Of a stretch of 64,000 nucleotides of DNA, positions 42,985 to 51,634 are shown in pieces. The first letter of the stretch is position 1; every line of letters starts with the position of its first letter. The stretch is from positions 62,001 through 126,000 of the forward strand of contig DAOVPV010000003.1 of assembly GCA_030629005.1 (NCBI GenBank). Direction: 5' to 3'. Below the pieces are notes generated by a model that was not told the DNA's origin, made no database searches, and saw nothing but the letters and a program-made list of their open reading frames with translations. The position numbers and the translations under genes were made by a program. This DNA is from a bacterium (lineage in GTDB: Bacteria; Babelota; Babeliae; Babelales; UASB340).

Positions 42985-43617
42985 ATGAAATTAGATAAAT
43001 CTAAATACGAAAAACAACTAATAACGCTCGGACAAGAAATAGCAACTTGTTACACGACGTTAGAAATTATCAAGGAACTATTCAAACAGTTTAAAGAAAA
43101 CGATGAAATTTTTCAAAAATACAGTCTTTTTTTATATTCAACTTATTTCGCATTTCATGATCAACTTATTTTTAATATCAATCGACTTCATGATGAAAGT
43201 AGAGACTCATTAAGCTTATTAAAGTTACTAAAAAAGAATTTACAGCAATATGGGGATAATAACTCTGAAGAAGAAACTAAAATTTTAAAAACAATAAAAA
43301 ATAATATTGTATACGAAAAATCAAAAAAATTAAGAAATAAATATGGCAAAGCACACCTAGATAGAAAAGTATCTATAAATGAAGAAAAAAGAAAAAAAAT
43401 TTATGAAGAAAATAAAATCAAACATCAAGAATACTATAATTACATCAAATTATTAGAAAAAGCCAAAAATATACTTTATCGACGACTTGGGATTATTTGT
43501 CTTGAAATGACTATACAAGATCATACTCCCCAACAAATTAAAAAACTTTTTAAAGTACTGGCTATTTCTTTTGAACATTACAAAACCTCCAATACTGATA
43601 AAACATATTGGCAGTAA
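42985..43617 (+). CDS. AbiU2/HEPN-like protein
   Basis: A 210-residue mostly helical, charged protein resembling the AbiU2 HEPN group: FLYSTYFAFHDQLIFNINRL followed by HD, and a candidate HEPN motif RNKYGKAH (R-x6-H) near residues 117-124. HEPN proteins are often RNases in defence or TA systems. A partner gene is not visible. Its last 40 bp are overlapped by the opposite CHC2 gene. The function is inferred from weak similarity. Confidence 0.55.
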   Translation: MKLDKSKYEKQLITLGQEIATCYTTLEIIKELFKQFKENDEIFQKYSLFLYSTYFAFHDQLIFNINRLHDESRDSLSLLKLLKKNLQQYGDNNSEEETKILKTIKNNIVYEKSKKLRNKYGKAHLDRKVSINEEKRKKIYEENKIKHQEYYNYIKLLEKAKNILYRRLGIICLEMTIQDHTPQQIKKLFKVLAISFEHYKTSNTDKTYWQ

Positions 43618-44042
43618 TCACAGCTTTTGCCATGTGGTGGAATGTTGTCAGATTGAAGACATTCATGAGCCTTAGTAATCATTTTTTCTACCCAGGAATC
43701 ATTGCCTTCATATGGAAGCAATGAGATATCAAAATCTAATTTTTTATCAAACCGATCAGCTTCCTTTTTTCCATTGCAGTAAACAAAATAAGATATGTTT
43801 GAAACTTTAAAGCCATTTTTACGGAACAACCATTGATAAACTTCTATACCTATAGCAGAACATATATCATTAATCGAACAACCTGCATGACAGGTTATTA
43901 AAACCTTTCCATCATCACCTTCAACAATAGATAAACTAGGATTTTTATCGTCATGTGCAGGACAAAGGATTATAAAGCCATTTCCGGAAGACTTTGGGTT
44001 GAAACCTGTTCTTGCAGATATTAATGCAAGAACAGGTTTCAT
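43578..44042 (-). CDS. CHC2 zinc-finger chimera protein
   Basis: A 154-residue protein. Residues about 25-65 (CPAHDDKNPSLSIVEGDDGK then VLITCHAGC) are the CHC2 zinc-binding domain of DnaG-type primases, with Cys, His and two Cys. The C-terminal part (YEGNDSWVEKMITKAHECLQ then SCDYCQYV) resembles the end of a PD-(D/E)xK-family protein with a Cys pair. The polymerase domain of primase is missing. The start codon is within a 17-bp inverted repeat, and the gene abuts the upstream small gene (stop TAG directly followed by ATG). The last 40 bp run antisense to the HEPN-like gene. It looks like a fused remnant from phage or plasmid. Confidence 0.55.
   Translation of the reverse strand: MKPVLALISARTGFNPKSSGNGFIILCPAHDDKNPSLSIVEGDDGKVLITCHAGCSINDICSAIGIEVYQWLFRKNGFKVSNISYFVYCNGKKEADRFDKKLDFDISLLPYEGNDSWVEKMITKAHECLQSDNIPPHGKSCDYCQYVLSVLEVL
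44000..44041. promoter_or_regulatory. 17-bp hairpin over CHC2 start codon
   Basis: TGAAACCTGTTCTTGCA (44000-44016) and its exact complement (44025-44041) with an 8-nt loop. The right arm covers the minus-strand start codon. On mRNA it would fold the start into a hairpin. Confidence 0.7.
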
Positions 44043-44318
44043 CTAATTGCATGATCCATCCTCAAGTTTATCTAATATTATGTTTTTATTATCCTGAAGG
44101 CATTCTGCTAATTGTTTCATTCGAAAAATTAAAATCTTATCTTGCAATGGTAAATGCTGAATATTATAGTTTGCGGTTCTAAGCACTTTAATTAATATAT
44201 TTGGAGTTGGAGAATTATCTCTTGTTTCAGAAAATAGTTGAATAAGTTTCCTTCTGTTTCGAAAAGACTCTCCACACAAATCTCGCAAAATAGGCGTAGA
44301 AATAGTATCATCTTTCAT
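44043..44318 (-). CDS. Small helical protein, unknown
   Basis: A 91-residue charged protein (MKDDTISTPILRDLCGESFR ...), not recognised. It ends in TAG directly before the ATG of the CHC2 protein, which suggests translation coupling. Possibly part of a phage- or plasmid-derived unit. No confident RBS (AGAAGGTTTATT precedes). Confidence 0.45.
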   Translation of the reverse strand: MKDDTISTPILRDLCGESFRNRRKLIQLFSETRDNSPTPNILIKVLRTANYNIQHLPLQDKILIFRMKQLAECLQDNKNIILDKLEDGSCN

Positions 44319-44340
44319 AATAAACCTTCTAATTTATTGA

Positions 44341-44366
44341 GCCTGCTAATACAGGCTTTTCTTTTT
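44341..44366 (+). terminator. Hairpin with T-run
   Basis: GCCTGCTAATACAGGC followed by TTTTCTTTTTT. It reads as a terminator on the plus strand, though no plus-strand gene lies directly upstream, so it may belong to a lost gene. Confidence 0.5.
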
Positions 44367-44540
44367 TAAAATATTTTTCTTGACGCGCCGATCAATCGTG
44401 ATCAGCAATGAAAAAAAATCCGCAAACTTTTTTAAATCATCCCCAAACAAAGAGACATCTCTCTTCTGCGCAGATTTTTGTTCGAAAATGAGTTTTGAAG
44501 CTTTGCGTAATTTCTTCATACCCAAAGACTACAAACTAAA

Positions 44541-44565
44541 ATGGGGCGCCTATAGGGCGCCCCAT
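44541..44565. other. Perfect GC-rich hairpin
   Basis: ATGGGGCGCC, loop TATAG, GGCGCCCCAT: a 10-bp perfect stem, very GC-rich for this genome, between the unknown 397-residue gene and the 91-residue gene. May be a terminator stem without a strong T-run, or a protein-binding site. Confidence 0.6.
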
Positions 44566-44613
44566 GAGGTTTTGAAATATGGTGAATATGACGGCTAGAT
44601 CAATAAAACCAAT

Positions 44614-45807
44614 TCAAGGTTTTTCAGGAGAAAGATATTTTCGATTAATCCAATGTTCTCTTTTTCTTTTTTTTTCTTGATCGTCATCTTTTTTTCTTGG
44701 TGTCATTTTAAAGACACCTCCTATTCCTAGGCATTCTTTAATCTTTTTATTGGCAGATTTTCGTCTCTCCTCGACAACAGATTCTTCTTTACCGCATAAA
44801 TCAATAGAAATCGGTTCTCCAGTAACTTTAGAAACCAATTCATTCTCTTTAATTGGATTATAAGGATTAGGATAAAATGAATTTACATATCTACCAACTT
44901 CAAAATTTATATTAAATGAACACTCTTTTTTTCCTAATTTAAGAATCCTATTATCTCCAATTACTTCAAATTTTAAATAGTTTTTTTTCGTTCTTATTAA
45001 TTTGGACTTACAATTTAATTTTTCTACTATGTAAAGATAAATCATCTGTAAAGCATATTTAAATTCTTCAACACTAACTCCTGTTGCTTTTTCAAAAGGA
45101 GTTTCCGTCGTTCTTTCATCTATTATTGATTTAATAGCTTTTAATCGATCTGAATAATAGTTAAAAAGCAAAAAATTATCTGTTAACGCATCCCTTTTTA
45201 ATTCTTCTCCATACTTGTAAATTTTATATGTCCAAACAATAAGATCCCACAAGTACCATATTTTTGTATTTTGAATTCTAGCTAACCTCTCTTTTTCCTT
45301 ATTATAAATATTATATTTAGACGGTAACTTTAATGTTACATGCAAAGAACTTTTATCAGAAAAATAACAAACCACACATGCAAACTTAGATACAAAAGGA
45401 ATATGAATAAAATTTAAATTAACAATAAAATCCAACACTTTCTTAATAGCATCTATTTTATTATCAACTACATCACCACTAACAAAAGTTGAGCCCTTTG
45501 GATCAATATTAAAAAAACTTTTTTCAAAAAAATCCTTTTTTAAATCTATTCCACAGTTAATACAATCTTTTTTTATTTCATCATAATCAAAACTAAAAGA
45601 TTCAAGAGTCATTTTTTTAGATTCAAGCAATCGTTTATTATCATTTTCATATTCTGAAATAATTAAATTGTTGATTGGTTCTAACGATTTATTCCTATCA
45701 AATACTTCGACAAAATCAAAAGAATTCAATAGTATCATTTTGTTTGATTTTGCTTCTTGAGCTTTTGTATTAATTAAACTAAGCTTTTCTATAGTTTTTG
45801 ATGCCAT
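44614..45807 (-). CDS. Protein of unknown function (397 aa)
   Basis: I do not recognise this family. It is Lys/Glu-rich and helical, with two Cys pairs (NCGID and VVCYFS), aromatic regions (LARIQNTKIWYLWDLIVWTY), and a highly basic C-terminus (KKDDDQEKKRKREHWINRK). No signal peptide. AAAAGG precedes the ATG. An inverted repeat (45831-45846) lies in its upstream region. The surrounding CHC2 and small ORFs suggest mobile-element origin. Confidence 0.55.
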   Translation of the reverse strand: MASKTIEKLSLINTKAQEAKSNKMILLNSFDFVEVFDRNKSLEPINNLIISEYENDNKRLLESKKMTLESFSFDYDEIKKDCINCGIDLKKDFFEKSFFNIDPKGSTFVSGDVVDNKIDAIKKVLDFIVNLNFIHIPFVSKFACVVCYFSDKSSLHVTLKLPSKYNIYNKEKERLARIQNTKIWYLWDLIVWTYKIYKYGEELKRDALTDNFLLFNYYSDRLKAIKSIIDERTTETPFEKATGVSVEEFKYALQMIYLYIVEKLNCKSKLIRTKKNYLKFEVIGDNRILKLGKKECSFNINFEVGRYVNSFYPNPYNPIKENELVSKVTGEPISIDLCGKEESVVEERRKSANKKIKECLGIGGVFKMTPRKKDDDQEKKRKREHWINRKYLSPEKP

Positions 45808-45830
45808 ATTATAATTACCTTTTTCGTTAT

Positions 45831-45846
45831 ACCTTTATTTAAAGGT
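45831..45846 (-). promoter_or_regulatory. Palindromic operator-like site upstream of the 397-aa gene
   Basis: ACCTTTATTTAAAGGT, 7-bp arms. On the minus strand TATAAT precedes it by a few bases, so a repressor bound here would block transcription. The remaining 45808-46117 region holds nothing else I can identify except the ankyrin gene leader. Confidence 0.45.
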
Positions 45847-46117
45847 TTAATTATACTATGGCATTTTAATTTTTCTAAAATAATAAAAATCAAGATAACA
45901 AATAGAAAAAAATCCATTTTTAAATTAATAATGATTAAACTATCTACAAACCTCCAAAAAGAATTTAATTCGTATAACTTTTATATCCCTAAAAAAACAC
46001 CCTTTTTGCTTGTTTTTAGTCCTTTTTTCAATAAATGCGTTTGCTTATAAATTAAACAAGGATATTCTAAAAATAGAATAAAAAAATCTAACAATTTAAT
46101 CTTTATGGAGGTTTATC

Positions 46118-47290
46118 ATGAAAAAGAGATTATTATTAATTACGGCTGCTATTATACCATTAAGTATTTATTCAGCAAACAGAACATTAGTGTGTCCAAC
46201 GTTTAAGGCACCTGTATATGTTAATTTATCAGGGGAAGAATCATCCAGATATGATGATTCTTCAAAGTTTGATACATATCAAACTCCTTTCTTCAATGAA
46301 GTATCTAAATTTAGAGACAATTTAAATTTAGATGAAATGGATTCCCAATTTGCAGAAAGTATTTATAATATATTAGATCTTTTGGCTGCAGACGAAAACT
46401 CTAATTTCACAGAAGCTTTTCATAGAGCGATGGACTTGGTATTTTTAGCTATTGTTGATAATTCAAAAGAACAAGTTGAACAATTGGCTAAATTAAACGA
46501 GCTCTTTTGTTTAAAAAAACCAGGAATAAGTATTTTTAATTCAGATCCTAGAGATCTTTATCCTCTTGAATGGGCAAGATATTTTAAAAGGTTCTCTTTA
46601 ATTAGAGTATTAAAAAACTGTGGTGCTAATAAAACAACTGGAGTTTTTTCCGATAAGGTTAAAAAGTATGACAACTTAAAACCAGTACACTTTTTAGCTT
46701 TAACAGGACAGTTTGAAGAAGCAACCAAATTCGTAAGAGATGGGGAAGATTTTACCGGATTCCCATTCGATGAAAGTGGCTCTTGCGTAGGCGGTATGAA
46801 ATCATTGTTAGATTATACTCTTAACTTCGTAGACTATAAAACTGATGAATGCTTAGAGTTTATACAAGAAATTATCAATAGAGGATATAACATTAATAAT
46901 GTTATGTATGATAAATCTATTTGGGTTGATATCTTCTACCAACCATGGAACATTAAAAAGATAGATGAAGTTATTCAATTCTTTATTGCAAATGGAGCTA
47001 ATCCAAATTGTCCAATTAAAAGTGGAAGTAGTTTAGATTTTCCTCTAACTTTAGCAATACAAAAAAATGATGTTAAAGCTGTAGAAAAATTATTAAGAGG
47101 ATCTGCAGATCCTAATGCGGCAAGTATTAGACAAGGTAGAGGTAATTGTAAAATTACAGAGACACCTCTTTCATATTCTGAAAATAGAACCCGTGATGGT
47201 AGAAGTATCGGTGCACTTGAATCACAAAGTCAAGCTGCAATAAGAAAACTATTAATCGAATACGGTGGAGTAAGAACGAATCAATTATAA
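46118..47290 (+). CDS. Secreted ankyrin-repeat protein
   Basis: A 390-residue protein with a signal peptide (MKKRLLLITAAIIPLSIYSA). Ankyrin-like repeats: LYPLEWARYFKRFSLIRVLK with NCGANK, KPVHFLALTGQFEEATKFVR, FFIANGANPNCPIKSG, FPLTLAIQKNDVKAVEKLLR with GSADPN, and a last unit ending IRKLLIEYGG. RBS GGAGG at 46106-46110 precedes ATG. Exported ankyrins are typical of host-associated bacteria. Its target is not known. Confidence 0.8.
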   Translation: MKKRLLLITAAIIPLSIYSANRTLVCPTFKAPVYVNLSGEESSRYDDSSKFDTYQTPFFNEVSKFRDNLNLDEMDSQFAESIYNILDLLAADENSNFTEAFHRAMDLVFLAIVDNSKEQVEQLAKLNELFCLKKPGISIFNSDPRDLYPLEWARYFKRFSLIRVLKNCGANKTTGVFSDKVKKYDNLKPVHFLALTGQFEEATKFVRDGEDFTGFPFDESGSCVGGMKSLLDYTLNFVDYKTDECLEFIQEIINRGYNINNVMYDKSIWVDIFYQPWNIKKIDEVIQFFIANGANPNCPIKSGSSLDFPLTLAIQKNDVKAVEKLLRGSADPNAASIRQGRGNCKITETPLSYSENRTRDGRSIGALESQSQAAIRKLLIEYGGVRTNQL

Positions 47291-47305
47291 ATACTTTTAA
47301 TTAAT

Positions 47306-47345
47306 AAAAAAGCCGAGGAACATATTTGTTCCTCGGCTTTTTCTT
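47306..47345 (+). terminator. Strong terminator after ankyrin gene
   Basis: AAAAAGCCGAGGAACA pairs with TGTTCCTCGGCTTTTT, with a TATT loop, followed by CTTTTTT. Confidence 0.9.
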
Positions 47346-47427
47346 TTTTGGAACATCCCAAACCATAAATTGGAGTTCAATTTAAAAAACTACTAAATAA
47401 TGGGTTTTCCCCTGTAAAAATCTTACT

Positions 47428-47492
47428 CAAACCTTGGAAATTATAACTAAATTCTATAGACTTGGTTCTGAATGCGTCAACTAAGGGACGTC
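47428..47492. repeat. REP3 copy
   Basis: TAAATTCTATAGACTTGGTT then CTGAATGCGTCAACTAAGGG. The stop codon of the next small ORF on the minus strand lies within it. Confidence 0.7.
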
Positions 47493-47618
47493 CTTCTTTA
47501 CCTTGAAAAGAAGCTTCTGAGGAAATGCATATCTATATCTTAAAAACCCCCCTGCCATTAACATTAAAATTGAAAATATACCTATTGTTTTTACAATAAA
47601 TATTATTCTTTTTTTCAT
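47481..47618 (-). CDS. Tiny membrane peptide, possibly truncated by REP3
   Basis: A 45-residue open frame, MKKRIIFIVKTIGIFSILML then MAGGFLRYRYAF, with a hydrophobic helix. The stop codon and last few codons are REP3 sequence, so the original C-terminus may have been replaced. No strong RBS is seen. Might be a real small membrane protein or a remnant. Confidence 0.35.
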   Translation of the reverse strand: MKKRIIFIVKTIGIFSILMLMAGGFLRYRYAFPQKLLFKVKKDVP

Positions 47619-47665
47619 AATCTATAACAACTCACTATTCTTTTTTTCTATTTTCTATATTTTTT

Positions 47666-48064
47666 TTAGATAGAACATTTCGAGCAAACCCTAAGAATTT
47701 CATCTCTATCAAAGCCATCTTGATACATTTGATTTTCTATTTTTTCGATTTCTTTATGACAAATTGATATTGTTAAATAATCACCTCTTTTTAAAGCATA
47801 AAACTTATCTTTATAATAAAAATTGAGGCCAAAAGCATAATGCTTTATTAATCTTCTTTTTCTTGCTTTTTCCACGGAAGCTGCTTCTTTTATAAGTTGC
47901 TCACTTCTCCACACATAAAAACCACCTATACTGCAAGAAAAAAGAACCGCAAATGAAATTGATATAAAAAATATATTTTTAAAGGATATTCTCATTATTG
48001 ATTCCAATAAAAATTTTCTTGTCTTCTTGGCTATTATCTTTACCCTTTTTGTACCCATCATCAT
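47666..48064 (-). CDS. Small membrane protein, unknown
   Basis: A 132-residue open frame; more likely translation starts at the internal ATG near 47995 (MRISFKNIFFISISFAVLFS), with GGAA upstream, giving about 109 residues. A signal anchor is followed by a basic helical domain and two Cys near the C-terminus (RVCSKCSI). Not recognised. Confidence 0.5.
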   Translation of the reverse strand: MMMGTKRVKIIAKKTRKFLLESIMRISFKNIFFISISFAVLFSCSIGGFYVWRSEQLIKEAASVEKARKRRLIKHYAFGLNFYYKDKFYALKRGDYLTISICHKEIEKIENQMYQDGFDRDEILRVCSKCSI

Positions 48065-48144
48065 AACCTTCTTGTAGGCCTTTTCGTCTAGAGAAGCCAG
48101 ATCTTCTTCCGCGGATTTTGTATCAGTGATACTTATATTATTAT

Positions 48145-48567
48145 TTATGATAAAAAACCATGTAATGCTGAAGATGCGTTAAAAATTTCTTTATGTGTCG
48201 TTAGAACCCAATCCGGTTTGTCTTGCGCTTTTTCTCCAGCCACTTTATCGTAGTCATTAGTTATTAGTTCTATCATTTGATTAACAAAAATTTTAATTAT
48301 AAGATCTTTGTTCTTCTTGTATATATTTTTTCTACTATCTTTAACTTTTTCATCGTTGTTAAAATCATGCAAATCGTTGTAAAGTTTATTAAAGATAAGT
48401 CTTTCTGTTAGAATTATAAAGAATTGTGTGTTATATGCTAAAAAAAACTTTTTACTATTTTCTATTAACCGTTCATGTGAATAATCATGAGATTCCATAC
48501 TTATGTCAATGCCCAGTTTGATACTAATGCTAATTAGATTTTCTAAATATTTTATTTGTGTACTCAT
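48145..48567 (-). CDS. Cytoplasmic protein of unknown function
   Basis: A 140-residue helical protein with a perfect AGGAGG ribosome-binding site. No family recognised (MSTQIKYLENLISISIKLGI ..., IIKIFVNQMIELITNDYDKV). No signal peptide. Lies in a run of minus-strand small genes of unknown function, several of which have signal peptides. Confidence 0.55.
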   Translation of the reverse strand: MSTQIKYLENLISISIKLGIDISMESHDYSHERLIENSKKFFLAYNTQFFIILTERLIFNKLYNDLHDFNNDEKVKDSRKNIYKKNKDLIIKIFVNQMIELITNDYDKVAGEKAQDKPDWVLTTHKEIFNASSALHGFLS

Positions 48568-48692
48568 AATAACCTCCTTAGATTAAAAATTGTTTCGTAA
48601 AACTTAACTTCCAATATTTTTGATCTTCTTTACGGTACTTATTAAGATCAACTGTTTCTAATTCCGCGGTTAAAACTACACACAACAAAAAA

Positions 48693-49079
48693 TTATTGAA
48701 TACTTAACGCTAAAGCCAAAAGTTGTTGATACTGTATCTGACTTTGTATGCCATACTGTATTTTCATTGCAGCAAGCTTTTTTTTAAGTTGTTCTTCTGA
48801 ACCAAGCATAGCAGCCGAAAAAGCACTTGATTTTATAGCCCCTAATCCTGCAAATTTTTCTGCTATACCAGGAGCCGTGTTAGAATGAAAGTTTTCTAGT
48901 ACCTGTTGAGCTATAAGTTCAAAGCCTGCATAAGGATTTTGTAATCCCTTCATAGCCATATCTATCATTTGATCTTTTTGCTGTTGTTGTTGTGGTGTAA
49001 GGTGTGAATATGCAAAAGAAAAACTAAAGTTAGCAACAAATAATACTAAAAAAATAATCTTTATAATATTTATGTTCAT
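48693..49079 (-). CDS. Secreted Gln-rich protein, unknown
   Basis: A 128-residue protein: signal peptide (IIFLVLFVANFSFSFA), then a Gln-rich mature part (HLTPQQQQQKDQMIDMAMKG) and a C-terminal Gln-rich helix. No family recognised. Follows a lipoprotein gene by 23 bp and may be cotranscribed with it. Confidence 0.5.
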   Translation of the reverse strand: MNINIIKIIFLVLFVANFSFSFAYSHLTPQQQQQKDQMIDMAMKGLQNPYAGFELIAQQVLENFHSNTAPGIAEKFAGLGAIKSSAFSAAMLGSEEQLKKKLAAMKIQYGIQSQIQYQQLLALALSIQ

Positions 49080-49102
49080 ATTTATTCCTTATCTTTAAAT
49101 TA

Positions 49103-49717
49103 TTAACAAATCTTCATTATTGAATTGCTTGTAGATAACTCAAGCTTTTTACTATTACGTGAATCAATTAATGTAATTCTAAATTCTGATGTAAATTCTT
49201 CTTTAGATACAAATATCAAACCATTAATAGAAGTAAAAGGACTAATTATTTGATCACTCAATTCTTTTCTTATAAAATCTTCATCAAGCTTTGAATTTGC
49301 ACTTGAAGATTTCACACCATCAACTATAGCAGGTATTATAAGTGGCCATAAAACAAATAAAGAAACTACACCATATCCAGCTGCTCGGCCAAGAGTAGAT
49401 GTATGCACTTTTTTTGAAATTTCCTCCGCTGAAACAAACGGTAAACTAAACCCTGATCTAGAGAAATTAATATATTTGTTAGAATTATTTACTATAGTAA
49501 TTTGAATAGGTTGATAGCCTTTTGCTAAAACATTTCTATCTAAAAATCGCTTACAATCATTTAAATTAAAAACTTTATACGCAAAAGAAATAGATTGTTC
49601 ATCATTATTAAATGATGTTGCCATGAGTCTATTTAATGGCTGTACTCGATACTTCGCACATCCTCCCAAAAGAAAAACCACAACAACTGGTATAATAATT
49701 TTAAATATTTTTTTCAT
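49103..49717 (-). CDS. Lipoprotein with a membrane hairpin, unknown
   Basis: A 204-residue protein with lipobox LLGGC (Cys at residue 20), so it is likely lipid-anchored. A strongly hydrophobic stretch (YGVVSLFVLWPLIIPAIVDG) lies in the middle. The fold is not recognised. AGGAGG precedes the start. Confidence 0.6.
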   Translation of the reverse strand: MKKIFKIIIPVVVVFLLGGCAKYRVQPLNRLMATSFNNDEQSISFAYKVFNLNDCKRFLDRNVLAKGYQPIQITIVNNSNKYINFSRSGFSLPFVSAEEISKKVHTSTLGRAAGYGVVSLFVLWPLIIPAIVDGVKSSSANSKLDEDFIRKELSDQIISPFTSINGLIFVSKEEFTSEFRITLIDSRNSKKLELSTSNSIMKIC

Positions 49718-49922
49718 AAAAAATGACCTCCTGAAAAACCATATAAATATGGTGAAATAACCATTCCATTTTAGATATAACCTAATCTAATATTGCCAAA
49801 TTAAGGAAGATATATCAAAGGCCACAGATTGGATTAATTTAGCTCAAGAAATCGCCAAACCAGCCCTATGTGAAAAGCTGATCACTAATGCATGAAACCG
49901 GTATAACGACTGTTCTAATCTG

Positions 49923-49970
49923 TTACAAATCACAATCAAATTCTATAGAATTGTTCCTGAATGCGTTTAA
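49923..49970. repeat. REP3 copy with the perfect central palindrome
   Basis: Contains AATTCTATAGAATT at 49939-49952, a perfect palindrome, then GTTCCTGAATGCGTTTAA. The stop of the DUF4143 gene is at its right border. Confidence 0.75.
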
Positions 49971-51298
49971 GAAAATAAAAACAAATCCTTTGCTTTAAAA
50001 ATAGCAGCAACGGCATAAAGAGGAAATGATTCTATACTTTCATGTCGTGAATAATTTTGTGTAGAAAAACGAATTCCAAATAATGAATTCGGACGATCTT
50101 TTAAAAACAAATGTAAACTCCTGAGTGTTTTTCCAGATCCACTTTTAACCTCAACGGGAATGATTTTTTCTCCTTTTTGAATCAAATAATCAACCTCCGC
50201 ACTACTACTAGGAACATTTCTCTGCCAATAGAATAATTGTTTTTTTGCATGCACATTTGCATAGGCTAGCATTTCTTGTCCAACGAAAGATTCTACAAGC
50301 TCACCTTTGTTAACAAACTGCTGCATTGGATTCAAAAACCATGCTTCTAAATCAAGTCCTAAAACCGCTTGGCTCAGGGCAACGTCTAAAAAAATTATTT
50401 TGTAACATTCTGGATTAATATTTGCACCCAATGGAATACCATTACCAGAGCTATGCGTAACTTTATGGGCTATTCCAGCAGTAATAAGAAGATCTAGTGC
50501 CGGGGCAAGCTCCCTCTTTCGATAATTACCATCAATCCCGCTATATCTAAATTTTTTACCCATTTGCTGAGGAATGTTTGTAAAGATAGCATCAACATAT
50601 TTAATTTGAAATTTTTTCGCATATTTAGAAAAATCCTGTCGATATGTATCAATTAATGAGTGATGCAATGCAAAGCAACGGGAAGGATCCTTTGTTTCTC
50701 TCCAACACTCAACAACCCCAGGCATACCACCAATTGCCAAATATTCCCCCAAAATCGAAAATATTTTATTATGCACAGGTTCTGAAATCAACTCTTCAAC
50801 ACGATGTGACAATATTTCCTGTACAAGAATATCATTTTCTGTAGCAAGCAAAAATTCAAGAAATGACATTGGATATACATATAATGACTCAACTCTTCCA
50901 ACTGGAATTCCAACATTTTCCACAGCAAAATCAAGCAACGATCCTGCCGCAATAACATGCAAATCTGGAATGTTTTCATAAAAGTAGCGTAGCGATGTTA
51001 TAGCTTGTGGAACCGCCTGAATTTCATCTATAAAAAGCAAAGTTTGTCCAGGTATAATCGGTTCCCCTGTAAATAAAGAAAGATCTCGTACAATTCTTTG
51101 AATATCTAAGTCTTTTTCAAAAATAATTCGAGCTGCAGGTTGAGATTCTAGGTTTATCTCAATAAATGATACAAATTGTTTGCCCAGGTGCCGGACAGAA
51201 TATGTCTTCCCAACCTGGCGAGCCCCTCTTAAAAGCAGCGGCCTTCGAAACTTAATATCCTTCCAATCAAATAATTCTTTATCAATAAACCGTTTCAT
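49967..51298 (-). CDS. AAA ATPase with DUF4143
   Basis: A 443-residue protein. Residues about 18-150 form an AAA_14-type ATPase: Walker A LRGARQVGKTYS, Walker B TLLFIDEIQAVPQ and a sensor region VIAAGSLLDFAV. The C-terminal DUF4143 portion begins at about residue 190 and contains the EVDYLIQKGEKIIPVEVKSG segment, resembling a nuclease core (VxxGxKIxPxEVKS). This group is common in genomic islands; function is unknown, possibly defence or stress. Stop lies at a REP3 border. Three 32-bp repeats stand before the start. Confidence 0.85.
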   Translation of the reverse strand: MKRFIDKELFDWKDIKFRRPLLLRGARQVGKTYSVRHLGKQFVSFIEINLESQPAARIIFEKDLDIQRIVRDLSLFTGEPIIPGQTLLFIDEIQAVPQAITSLRYFYENIPDLHVIAAGSLLDFAVENVGIPVGRVESLYVYPMSFLEFLLATENDILVQEILSHRVEELISEPVHNKIFSILGEYLAIGGMPGVVECWRETKDPSRCFALHHSLIDTYRQDFSKYAKKFQIKYVDAIFTNIPQQMGKKFRYSGIDGNYRKRELAPALDLLITAGIAHKVTHSSGNGIPLGANINPECYKIIFLDVALSQAVLGLDLEAWFLNPMQQFVNKGELVESFVGQEMLAYANVHAKKQLFYWQRNVPSSSAEVDYLIQKGEKIIPVEVKSGSGKTLRSLHLFLKDRPNSLFGIRFSTQNYSRHESIESFPLYAVAAIFKAKDLFLFS

Positions 51299-51309
51299 TT
51301 TATTACTCC

Positions 51310-51390
51310 ATGGTTAAAATTCAAGGCAAAATCTATAAAAAATGGTCAAAATTAAAGGTACTATTTAAATAATATGGTTAAAATTCAAGG
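51310..51390. repeat. Three direct repeats of 32-bp period
   Basis: ATGGTTAAAATTCAAGG at 51310 and 51374 and a variant (ATGGTCAAAATTAAAGG) at 51342, exactly 32 bp apart, with unlike sequence between. They lie just upstream of the minus-strand DUF4143 gene start and may be protein-binding sites. Confidence 0.7.
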
Positions 51391-51576
51391 ATATTGCAAC
51401 AACTTAATTAATTCTGTTAGCACAAAGTGATAATTAATTTGAAGCAGAAATCAAATTCGGATGGCATTGTGGATGGTTTGCCAAAAATTATGGATATTTT
51501 TAGTAATTTAGTGTTTTTAATCCAATAGAAGCCTTAATATAACAAAGAGTAGAATAGTAAAATAAAAAAACATAAA

Positions 51577-51617
51577 AAAATAGACTCTATTCTAATATTG
51601 AAATAGAGCCTATTTCT
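51577..51617 (-). terminator. Terminator of small membrane gene
   Basis: AATAGACTCTATT pairs with AAATAGAGCCTATT; on the minus strand it is followed by a T-run and lies just after the gene ending at 51635. The rest of 51391-51634 shows nothing else. Confidence 0.7.
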
Positions 51618-51634
51618 ATAAAAATAATAAAATA

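Noticed and set aside
44380-44598. Plus-strand open frame of 72 codons (MTRRSIVISN...)
   Set aside because: No RBS and no family; ends in the perfect hairpin at 44541. Might be a remnant of a gene but not supportable.
49803-49895. Possible coding fragment (ISKATDWINLAQEIAKPALCE)
   Set aside because: No start codon or RBS, ends in TGA, next to REP3. May be a remnant but could not be assigned.
51310-51390. CRISPR-like appearance of regular repeats
   Set aside because: Repeats 17 nt and spacers 15 nt, three units only, no cas gene.
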